A DNA stretch of 6,547 bases, from assembly GCA_021781255.1 (NCBI GenBank), contig JAJXXG010000960.1, positions 1-6,547 of the forward strand. The letters are read 5' to 3'. This document shows, in pieces, positions 1 through 6,547 of the stretch. This DNA comes from Acidobacteriota bacterium (lineage in GTDB: Bacteria > Acidobacteriota > Terriglobia > Terriglobales > Acidobacteriaceae). Numbering within the stretch: position 1 is the stretch's first letter; each line of letters opens with the position of its first letter. A program made the translations under genes and the position numbers. The notes under the pieces are model-generated. The model searched no databases. It was not told the DNA's origin and was given only the letters and a program-made list of their open reading frames with translations.

Positions 1-1531
1 TGTTGAGCATCGCCGGGAAGCGCTGCTGGTATCCCTCCCACTCCTCGGCTTTCGAGCGCACGACCTGTGCGGGATACCGCGCGTACTCGATCGTTGTCTG
101 CTCAATTTTGTCGTAGGCATCGTCGTTGGGCTTGTCGGGCGGCAGGTTCTTCGCCTTCTCAAGGTTGTAGCGCCGTCCTGGTTGCGCGTACCAGTGCTCG
201 GCCATTCCGTCGAAGTTCCCCCAGCAGTCCTTCAGGAATCCACCCGTCCAGTCGAAATCGCTGCCATACGCGCCGGCAAGATTGCCCACGTATTTCTCGC
301 GCAGCGCCCCCGGCACCTGTCCATCCTCCAGCATCTCGCCCGAGGCGATCAGAACGATCGACGGATCCACCTTGCGCATTTCCCTGGCAAACAGGTTGTG
401 CTTCTGCATGAAGTACTTCAGATCGGTGCGGCCAATCTGCCATGAACCCCACGGCTCGTTCCCGATGTTCCAGAACTTGATTCGGTAAGGCGCGGGATGC
501 CCATTCTTCGCGCGCAATGCCCCCATCGGCGTAGTGACCGCGCCGTTCATGTACTCGACTTGCTCGGCGGCGGCGCGTGCACCGCCCAGGCCCGCATTCA
601 CGCTGATGTACGGCTCCACGCCGATCAGCTTGCAGAACTCCGCGAATTCGTCCATGCCCAGATCGTTGGTCTGCATCTGGTTCCAGGCATAGTCCCAGTC
701 CGGCGGCCTCTTGTCGCGGTCGCCAATCGCGTCGTACCAGTAGTAGTTGGAGGTGTAGTTGCCGCCAAACCTCCAGTATCCTGACTTGATCTGCCGGATC
801 AATGCGATCGTGTCCGGCCTGAATCCGTCGACGTTGTCCGCCGGCATAAGGGAAATGGCGCCAATATGAAAGTTGCCGCTGCCCGTCCCCGTGATCTCGA
901 GGCTTGCATCCTCCGCATCCGCCGGCGCAGTGAAGTTGAGCGGGAACTTTCTGTACTCGTTGCCGAGCGCTGCAATCGGTGCCGTGTGCCGATCATTCTC
1001 GCCCGTGCCCCACACCAGCGACACCTTCACCTTGCTGCCCGGCGTGCTGCGCAGCCAGATGTGGCCCACATATCTCTTCCCCTTCACCAGCGCCATTCCA
1101 GATTGCAGAATGCCATGCGGGGTGGACGCATCCAGCTCAATCTTCGGGCTCTGTTCGCCCACAAACGGCTTGTCTTTGTCCATCGAAACCACTTCATCCC
1201 CGCCCATGGGACGCCATCTGCGCATCTGCATGCCAGGGAATCCGCCCCGCCGCCGGTTCTGCGACTCGGGTTCGGTAGACGTGATCGGAAAATAGAATTT
1301 CCGGTCGTCGAGCATCTCGGCCCAGAGGGGGCCGTACATCGTCTTGCCGATGTGCTCGATGAACATCCCGAACACGTACTTCGATACCGGCTGTTCGGTC
1401 TGCGCCGCATCGATGTTCGCGACGATCGGTGTGGGAGTTTTCGTCTCCGCGCTTTGACCATGCGCTCGTGCGCATGCCAGGCCAAATGCAGCGGCGGCAA
1501 GCAGTGTTAGGGATACGGTCCTTCTGTTCAT
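1..1531 (-). CDS. GH51 alpha-L-arabinofuranosidase, exported; 3' end beyond the window
   Basis: This is a secreted glycosidase predicted to release terminal alpha-L-arabinofuranosyl residues from arabinoxylan, arabinan or similar side chains. 510 residues are in the window and the frame is still open at base 1. The ATG at 1531 is preceded by a strong GGAGGAG ribosome binding site (about 1540-1546). Residues 1-23 form a Sec signal peptide with a likely cut after ARA. GH51 landmarks appear in order: the N-terminal block YVFGMFIEHIGKTMYGPLW (52-70), a beta-sandwich, carbohydrate-binding-like insert (about 115-230), RFGGNYTSNYYW (254-265), and FWNIGNEPWG (353-362), whose Glu359 is the predicted acid/base. 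The EHWYA segment follows. The catalytic nucleophile Glu is expected just past the window edge, so an intact active site cannot be confirmed. It lies 77 nt downstream of the fucosidase gene on the same strand and is probably co-transcribed with it. Family assignment is firm; the true substrate is inferred. Confidence 0.92.
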   Translation of the reverse strand, partial: MNRRTVSLTLLAAAAFGLACARAHGQSAETKTPTPIVANIDAAQTEQPVSKYVFGMFIEHIGKTMYGPLWAEMLDDRKFYFPITSTEPESQNRRRGGFPGMQMRRWRPMGGDEVVSMDKDKPFVGEQSPKIELDASTPHGILQSGMALVKGKRYVGHIWLRSTPGSKVKVSLVWGTGENDRHTAPIAALGNEYRKFPLNFTAPADAEDASLEITGTGSGNFHIGAISLMPADNVDGFRPDTIALIRQIKSGYWRFGGNYTSNYYWYDAIGDRDKRPPDWDYAWNQMQTNDLGMDEFAEFCKLIGVEPYISVNAGLGGARAAAEQVEYMNGAVTTPMGALRAKNGHPAPYRIKFWNIGNEPWGSWQIGRTDLKYFMQKHNLFAREMRKVDPSIVLIASGEMLEDGQVPGALREKYVGNLAGAYGSDFDWTGGFLKDCWGNFDGMAEHWYAQPGRRYNLEKAKNLPPDKPNDDAYDKIEQTTIEYARYPAQVVRSKAEEWEGYQQRFPAMLN

Positions 1532-1539
1532 CTGCCCTT

Positions 1540-1546
1540 CTCCTCC
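1540..1546 (-). promoter_or_regulatory. Ribosome binding site of the GH51 gene
   Basis: On the minus strand GGAGGAG lies 8 nt before the ATG at 1531. It fixes the start and shows that the gene can be translated independently of the upstream fucosidase gene. Confidence 0.75.
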
Positions 1547-1608
1547 GAACCTGCAATTTCATCTTTCTGTCGAATGCCGCGGTCCACCGATCTCGTCAGG
1601 GCGCATGT

Positions 1609-2985
1609 TCAATTCACGTCCTCGACCGGAACCACTGCGGAAGTTGTCCATGGCCGTTCCAGCTCCAGCTTGAGCACGGTATCGATGGAATCGAGCGATG
1701 CCGCCGGAATGCTGACCCTCAGGTTGTGATCCGACTGTTCAATCGCCAGCTTTGGCCCATGGAGAAGCGAAGCGCTCATCACGTCAATCGGCAGAGCGGG
1801 CAACACCAGCTCCGACCCCTTGAGAGCTTGCAGGAGATGAACGTATACGTAGCTGCCCTTGTGGGTTGACACTCCATAATGGCCCGGCAGCCACGGGCCG
1901 CCCCGCGTGTCGTAAATGCTTTCGCCGTTGATGCTGAGCCAGTGGCCAATTTCGCGCACCCGCTCGGCCTGTGCGGCATCAATCTCACCATCGGGCCTGG
2001 GACCTACGTTCAGTAGCAAGTTGCCGTCACGGCCCGCAGCGCCCACAAGCAGGTGGATCAGTTGTGCCAGCGGCTTGACCTTCGCATTGGGTTGATAGCC
2101 CCAGGCGCCTTCAGTGATGGTGGTGCACAACTCCCATGGGTACCGGCTCTCGAACCCACCCAGGGCGCCGTCGCCCTCGCGCGAGCGAAAGTCGGCTGGA
2201 GCATCTGTGCGGTCGTTGATGATGATGTCCGGCTGCAACTGGCGCAGATGCGCAACTGTTGCGGCATCGTGCCAGTCGAATGAGCCTTTGTAGGGCATGT
2301 CCCTGGGCCGGGTCTTCCAGCCGGAGCCTCCATCCCACTCAAGACCCCCAAAGCCCAGCCACTCATCTCCTCCGCCGTCAAACCAGAGAATGTCGAGCTT
2401 GCCATAATGCGACGCCAGCTCATCGATCTGGCGTTGGTACTGTGCTCGCAGCTGGTCGGCGCTGTCGCGATAGATGCCCGGAAAAAAGAAGCCGGGGAAA
2501 CGCCAATCAAGCGGCGAATAATAAAGCCCCACGCGCAATCCCACCTTGCGGACCGCCTTCACATACTCGGCCACGAGATCGCGATGCGCCGCCGACTTCA
2601 TCGCGGTGAAGTTGCTCCCGGGATCGTCGAACAGTGCGAAGCCATCGTGGTGGCGCGCCGTCAGCACCATGTATTTCATCCCGCCATCTCTGGCAAGCCC
2701 AGCCCATGCGTTCGGGTCAAAATGCTCTGGATGAAACTGATCGGCGAGCTTTGCATATTGGCTCACGGGGATCTGCTCATTCCACTGCACCCACTCTCCG
2801 CGGCCAGGAATGGAGTAGACGCCCCAGTGAATGAACATGCCGAAACGCGCCTCGCGCCACCAGGAGATTCGGCCTTCGGCATTGGCGTCCTTGGTCAGCT
2901 GCGCCCACTGCGCAAGAGCTTGAGAGCAACTACACGCGCAGAGCAGCAAGGTCAGCGCAAGCCTGATATGACGTGGAAGAAACAT
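1609..2985 (-). CDS. GH29 alpha-L-fucosidase, exported
   Basis: This is a secreted retaining alpha-L-fucosidase that removes terminal alpha-linked fucose, in plant material for example from xyloglucan or pectin side chains. From the ATG at 2985 the product has 458 residues, a normal GH29 length. A Sec signal peptide (MFLPRHIRLALTLLLC...ALA-Q) is cut at about residue 25. GH29 landmarks in order are RFGMFIHWGVYS (47-58), MVLTARHHDGFALFD (106-120), LDILWFDGGGDEW (197-209) with Asp203 as predicted nucleophile, and WELCTTITEGAWGY (284-297), the region expected to hold or neighbour the acid/base. GNLLLNVGPRPDGEI (321-335) closes the barrel. A C-terminal beta-sandwich follows. Two in-frame ATGs each have a Shine-Dalgarno: 2985 (AAGGAG, 4 nt spacing, directly at the signal peptide) and 3024 (AAGGAG, 7 nt spacing, 13 extra residues). 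I prefer 2985 because of the signal peptide. It is the first gene of a likely operon with the GH51 gene. Confidence 0.96.
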   Translation of the reverse strand: MFLPRHIRLALTLLLCACSCSQALAQWAQLTKDANAEGRISWWREARFGMFIHWGVYSIPGRGEWVQWNEQIPVSQYAKLADQFHPEHFDPNAWAGLARDGGMKYMVLTARHHDGFALFDDPGSNFTAMKSAAHRDLVAEYVKAVRKVGLRVGLYYSPLDWRFPGFFFPGIYRDSADQLRAQYQRQIDELASHYGKLDILWFDGGGDEWLGFGGLEWDGGSGWKTRPRDMPYKGSFDWHDAATVAHLRQLQPDIIINDRTDAPADFRSREGDGALGGFESRYPWELCTTITEGAWGYQPNAKVKPLAQLIHLLVGAAGRDGNLLLNVGPRPDGEIDAAQAERVREIGHWLSINGESIYDTRGGPWLPGHYGVSTHKGSYVYVHLLQALKGSELVLPALPIDVMSASLLHGPKLAIEQSDHNLRVSIPAASLDSIDTVLKLELERPWTTSAVVPVEDVN

Positions 2986-2989
2986 TTCT

Positions 2990-2995
2990 CTCCTT
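2990..2995 (-). promoter_or_regulatory. Ribosome binding site deciding the fucosidase start
   Basis: AAGGAG on the minus strand, followed by AGAA and the ATG at 2985. A second AAGGAG (about 3032-3037) precedes the in-frame ATG at 3024, so a start 39 nt further upstream is also possible. Confidence 0.6.
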
Positions 2996-3076
2996 GGTTC
3001 AAATGAGGATTTGCCGTGTTCCATTGCAATGCTCCTTCGGAACAAAGCTGTTCATCCCGGCCCTGTAACGGCAACC

Positions 3077-3088
3077 CTGCGATCGCAG
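3077..3088. repeat. 12-bp perfect palindrome CTGCGATCGCAG
   Basis: A perfect palindrome in the untranslated leader of the fucosidase operon, about 50-100 nt upstream of the two candidate starts. It contains GCGATCGC. It could be a protein-binding site or chance; no function can be assigned. Confidence 0.4.
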
Positions 3089-3146
3089 TTCATGCCCACT
3101 CTACTTGCATGAGGCCTTAAAGCAGAGATTCTTGCTGAAGAAAAGC

Positions 3147-3156
3147 ATCACGTGAT
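3147..3156. repeat. 10-bp perfect palindrome ATCACGTGAT
   Basis: A perfect dyad downstream of the predicted fucosidase promoter on the minus strand, within the transcribed leader. Its position would suit a roadblock repressor site, but no regulator for it is visible in the window. Confidence 0.35.
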
Positions 3157-3241
3157 TCTGAATGCGATCGTTGACGGCGCTGGCATGCGTGCCGGGCAGA
3201 GTCCTGACCCTCATCCGCTGGACCTGCACCGGAAAGTCTCG

Positions 3242-3271
3242 ACTATACAGACCGCGCGCAAGAACCCGCAA
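3242..3271 (-). promoter_or_regulatory. Predicted promoter of the fucosidase-arabinofuranosidase operon
   Basis: On the minus strand a -10 hexamer TATAGT (3242-3247, one mismatch to TATAAT) lies 18 nt after a poor -35 hexamer TTGCGG (3266-3271). Transcription would start near 3235, giving a leader of about 210-250 nt. A weak -35 together with upstream dyads is typical of an activator-dependent promoter. This was found by eye and not scored. Confidence 0.45.
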
Positions 3272-3274
3272 GTT

Positions 3275-3292
3275 GAATAAATCGCTTTATTC
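3275..3292. promoter_or_regulatory. Dyad GAATAAA-N4-TTTATTC, possible second LysR-family contact site
   Basis: A perfect inverted repeat with 7-bp arms and a TCGC spacer, directly upstream of the predicted -35 of the fucosidase operon. The first ten bases, GAATAAATCG, are identical to 4312-4321 inside the operator next to lysR. It sits between the recognition-type site (3295-3309) and the promoter, where LysR-family activators often have their activation-binding site. Confidence 0.45.
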
Positions 3293-3294
3293 CG

Positions 3295-3309
3295 ATCGAA
3301 AGAATCGAT
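3295..3309. promoter_or_regulatory. Predicted LysR operator upstream of the fucosidase operon
   Basis: ATCGAAAGAATCGAT is a perfect ATCGA-N5-TCGAT dyad that fits the LysR-family ATC-N9-GAT pattern. It matches the site beside lysR (4309-4323) at 13 of 15 bases. Its centre (3302) is about 67 bp upstream of the predicted start near 3235, the usual place for a LysR recognition site. Confidence 0.55.
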
Positions 3310-3407
3310 GGAGCGTCAGACACCAAAACGCCATCCACTCAACCCGCACAAACCACGCGCGGCCGCTTTGCGACCTGCCCCATGTTGCCCGCTCGCCGAC
3401 ATATCCC

Positions 3408-4295
3408 TCAAATCATCTCCAGTTCGCGGTTCGCTCCGAGCAATCCCGCGAGCACGGCGACTTCCCTACTGCTTGAACTCGAGTCCTTGCACAGCAGGTT
3501 CAGCCTTACGTATCTCGTGCTTCCCGCAGACATCCGCAGCGGAACCAGGTCTCCCGAGTCAAGCCACGTTCGAATCCGATACGCCGGCAGCCATCCGAAG
3601 CACAGCCCGCTCCGAACCGCGTCGGTCGCCGCCTCGATCGTTCCTACCGATAGAAACCTTTGCGCCGGCCCCCTCGGCTGCCGCTTCGTCACACCGGATG
3701 CCCCTCCTTCAATCATCGCCAGTGTGTGCTGCATCATGTCGACCCGCGTCACCAGGCGCTTGAGTTTCACCAGCGGATGGCCCTTTCGCGCCACCGCCAC
3801 CATTCTGATCTCCAAGACCGGCTGCACTGAATACTCTTGTGAAATCAGCCCCGAAATGGACAGATGAGCGTTGTGTGCGGAAAACTCGGAATCCGAAGAC
3901 AGAAAGCTCAATTGCCGCAACTTTGTTTGCGCATAGGGAAATTGTTTGCTGAATTCCGCAAGGGCCGCAAAGAGCCGGTCGTTGGGAAAGATGCTGTCCA
4001 CCGACAGACGAATTTCCGACTCTTCCCCGGAAGCCAGCGATCGTACCCGCTGCTCCAGTTGGTGAAAACCCTCCAGGTGCGGCTCTGCGTCCGCCAGCAG
4101 CATCCGTCCGACCTCGGTCAGATGCGCCTTCCGCCCCTTCAATTCAAACAGCTTGACCCCCAGCTTCTCCTGCAGCCGCGCCACCGCATAGCTGATCGTC
4201 GACTGCGATCGATGAAGCTGTTCCGCGGCCGGCGCAAAGCCCCCCAACTGCACCACCGCGTGCAGAATCTCCCACTCATCCAGAGTCGTATTCAT
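3408..4295 (-). CDS. LysR-type transcriptional regulator
   Basis: A DNA-binding regulator of 295 residues, normal for the family. Residues about 4-64 form the winged helix-turn-helix, with LGGFAPAAEQLHRSQSTISYA as the helix-turn-helix core and VARLQEKLGVKLFE as the following LysR signature. A linker helix (about 65-92) leads to an effector-binding domain (about 95-285). The inducer cannot be read from sequence; a sugar or acid from plant polysaccharide is a context-based guess. The ATG at 4295 is chosen because the family's N-terminus normally begins just before this helix. A TTG at 4304 would add three residues. No convincing Shine-Dalgarno precedes either start. It lies upstream of and parallel to the fucosidase operon (422-nt gap) and divergent from the esterase gene. 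A matching dyad on each side suggests control of both neighbours and of itself. Confidence 0.94.
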   Translation of the reverse strand: MNTTLDEWEILHAVVQLGGFAPAAEQLHRSQSTISYAVARLQEKLGVKLFELKGRKAHLTEVGRMLLADAEPHLEGFHQLEQRVRSLASGEESEIRLSVDSIFPNDRLFAALAEFSKQFPYAQTKLRQLSFLSSDSEFSAHNAHLSISGLISQEYSVQPVLEIRMVAVARKGHPLVKLKRLVTRVDMMQHTLAMIEGGASGVTKRQPRGPAQRFLSVGTIEAATDAVRSGLCFGWLPAYRIRTWLDSGDLVPLRMSAGSTRYVRLNLLCKDSSSSSREVAVLAGLLGANRELEMI

Positions 4296-4303
4296 ACATG
4301 CCA

Positions 4304-5658
<1,355 letters not shown>

Positions 5659-5659
5659 T

Positions 5660-5917
5660 CCGAGGGTTCTTCCAGCACCTGCCCGGACCATCCATCGCCG
5701 CCGGGCAGGGGGCGCGGTCGCTGACATGCAATGGAAAAGCGGGAAGGTCCTTGCGCTTGAACTGCACCCGAACGCCGGCCGCACAGTGCGGCCCATCCCG
5801 TTCGATGGGCAATCCATATCGCAGGTCCTCGTTGCCGACGGCCGATCGCTTCCCCTTGGACCGAAGAGTGTCCTGCATCTCAAGACGGACCTTTCCTGCC
5901 GGCTCAGTTTCCGGTAA
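5660..5917 (+). pseudogene. Probable decayed C-terminal remnant of a GH95-type alpha-L-fucosidase
   Basis: A frame just after the esterase stop reads through to TAA at 5915. It contains LPAPARTIHRR, AGGAVADMQWKSGKVLALEL, RTVRPIPFDGQSISQV and LHLKTDLSCRLSF. The pattern (LP..., RxGG, a VDxxWKxGK-like segment, then a beta-rich tail with VRP..GQ.I and a final short strand) is how I remember GH95 fucosidases ending. No ribosome binding site, signal peptide or catalytic domain is present, and the rest of such a gene is absent. The only ATG (5726) would start inside the motif. This points to a deletion remnant rather than a working small gene. The family match is from memory of the motif and has not been searched. 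A chance open frame in GC-rich DNA is the alternative. Confidence 0.42.
5678..5709 (+). terminator. GC-rich hairpin shortly after the esterase gene, no T-tract
   Basis: CCTGCCCGG (5678-5686) and CCGGGCAGG (5701-5709) form a perfect 9-bp stem with a 14-nt loop, starting 20 nt after the esterase stop. There is no run of T after it, so it is not a standard intrinsic terminator. It could still protect the mRNA 3' end or help Rho-dependent termination. It overlaps the GH95-like remnant. Confidence 0.4.
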
Positions 5918-6016
5918 GTACTGCAGACGACTATTTTGGTGTCGCAGCTCGACGTGAAAGCGGCGGGGAACATCACAGATTTCGAAGAGTAGGATGACGG
6001 TTGGGGGCGTAAGGGA
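5918..6016. other. Intergenic stretch before the Tat-exported gene
   Basis: No gene or convincing promoter is seen. In the frame of the downstream gene it is open from the TAA at 5915 to a TAG at 5990-5992. The resulting short peptide resembles nothing I know and has no ATG. Confidence 0.5.
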
Positions 6017-6547
6017 ATGAAGGCTGATGCTGGTTCTGCGCTGCCACGCAGGGACTTTCTGAAACTCGCTGGCGCGGCCGGTGTTTGCGGATTATCGGCC
6101 GGGCCCTTTGCGCCGGGAACGGGCCGCGTTTCGCTCGTCGTTGATCCCGCGAACGCCGCGGCATCGAGCGGGCCCGCAAGCAAAGCAGTCGCGCATCTCC
6201 AGCGAGCCCTCGCCGCCAAAGCAGTCTCCTGCGAAATCGTGCGATCCGTCAGCGAAGTCGCCGGCGCGTCCTTTTGCGTGTTGGTTGCCTCCGCAGACTC
6301 CCATCTGGCCAGTGCATTTCCAGCGAGAGCGACGTTGAAGTCGGCCGAGAGCCTGCGGCTGGCGCCGGGGCACGTCGCCGGGATACCGGCGGTGCTCGTC
6401 TCGGCAAACGATGTGCGGGGTTTTGTCTACGGACTGCTCGAGCTGGCGGAGCGAGTGCAGTTCGGGCAGGATCCCCTCTCGGCTTTGCACTTCACGCGCA
6501 TCGTGGAGGAGAAACCTGCAAACGAACTGCGCTGCGTGGGCCGCTAT
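6017..6547 (+). CDS. Tat-exported protein, probably the N-terminal part of a glycoside hydrolase; 3' end beyond the window
   Basis: 177 residues are visible and the frame is open at the right edge. A twin-arginine signal (LPRRDFLKLAGAAGVCGLSAG, Arg11-Arg12, hydrophobic stretch to about 30) indicates export in folded form. The remainder is a small alpha/beta domain (about 37-165) ending in NDVRGFVYGLLELAERVQFG (131-150) and EEKPANELRCVGRY (164-177). Domains like this precede the catalytic barrel in GH20 hexosaminidases and GH67 alpha-glucuronidases, and similar Tat proteins occur in soil bacterial sugar-degradation loci. The catalytic part is outside the window, so the activity is unknown. The ATG at 6017 is the first possible start after an in-frame stop at 5990. 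AAGGGA abuts it, too close for a good ribosome binding site; GGGGG at 6003-6007 is better spaced. It lies 358 nt downstream of the esterase gene on the same strand. Confidence 0.8.
   Translation, partial: MKADAGSALPRRDFLKLAGAAGVCGLSAGPFAPGTGRVSLVVDPANAAASSGPASKAVAHLQRALAAKAVSCEIVRSVSEVAGASFCVLVASADSHLASAFPARATLKSAESLRLAPGHVAGIPAVLVSANDVRGFVYGLLELAERVQFGQDPLSALHFTRIVEEKPANELRCVGRY

Noticed and set aside
13..36. Search for a CRISPR array, tRNA, insertion sequence ends or direct repeats across the window
   Set aside because: No regularly spaced repeats, cloverleaf-like segments, transposase motifs or flanking terminal repeats were found anywhere; this interval is a placeholder inside the GH51 gene.
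866..1510. Plus-strand open frame of 214 codons
   Set aside because: Antisense shadow of the GH51 gene; Arg/His/Pro-rich translation without motifs.
1681..1695. Near-match to the LysR dyad (ATCGATGGAATCGAG)
   Set aside because: One arm base is wrong and it lies inside the GH29 coding region near its 3' end; most likely chance.
2407..3006. Plus-strand open frame of 199 codons
   Set aside because: Antisense to the GH29 gene, whose motifs and signal peptide are clear; no recognisable domain in the shadow frame.
5994..6020. Eight-codon mini-ORF (MTVGGVRE) whose stop overlaps the start of the Tat gene as ATGA
   Set aside because: A suggestive leader-peptide arrangement, but too short, with only a weak ribosome binding site and no attenuator structure; probably chance.

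Overview
The window is GC-rich, about 60% by eye. The proteins resemble those of plant-polysaccharide-degrading soil bacteria of the Acidobacteriota (Terriglobia type). That assignment rests on protein character only and is an inference, not a marker-gene result. The window is a carbohydrate-active enzyme locus arranged around a LysR-type regulator gene.

Layout. From 1 to 2985, on the minus strand, lie two exported glycosidases in one orientation. A GH29 alpha-L-fucosidase (1609-2985) comes first in transcription order, followed 77 nt later by a GH51 alpha-L-arabinofuranosidase that runs off the left edge (1531 to 1). Between 2986 and 3407 is a long regulatory region with a plausible minus-strand promoter, dyad sequences and a 210-250 nt leader. 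Next, on the minus strand, is the LysR-type regulator gene (3408-4295). Diverging from it on the plus strand is an exported CE1-like esterase (4462-5658) with an N-terminal beta-sandwich domain. Between 5659 and 6016 there is no intact gene. This stretch holds a 9-bp GC-rich hairpin and what looks like the decayed C-terminal end of a GH95-type fucosidase. At the right edge a Tat-exported protein begins (6017 to beyond 6547).

How it may work together. Fucosidase, arabinofuranosidase and esterase all remove decorations (fucose, arabinose, acyl groups) from plant cell-wall polysaccharides such as xyloglucan, arabinoxylan or pectin side chains, so the locus reads as a debranching set. The regulator probably controls both arms. 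The dyad ATCGA-N5-TCGAT, which fits the LysR-family ATC-N9-GAT / T-N11-A pattern, occurs in the lysR-esterase intergenic region (4309-4323). It occurs again (3295-3309) upstream of the fucosidase promoter, centred near -67 from the predicted transcription start, the usual LysR activator position. The two 15-mers match at 13 of 15 bases. This small regulon, with one LysR protein and two matching operators flanking its own gene, is the most interesting feature in the window.

No RNA gene, insertion sequence, CRISPR array or attachment site was seen.
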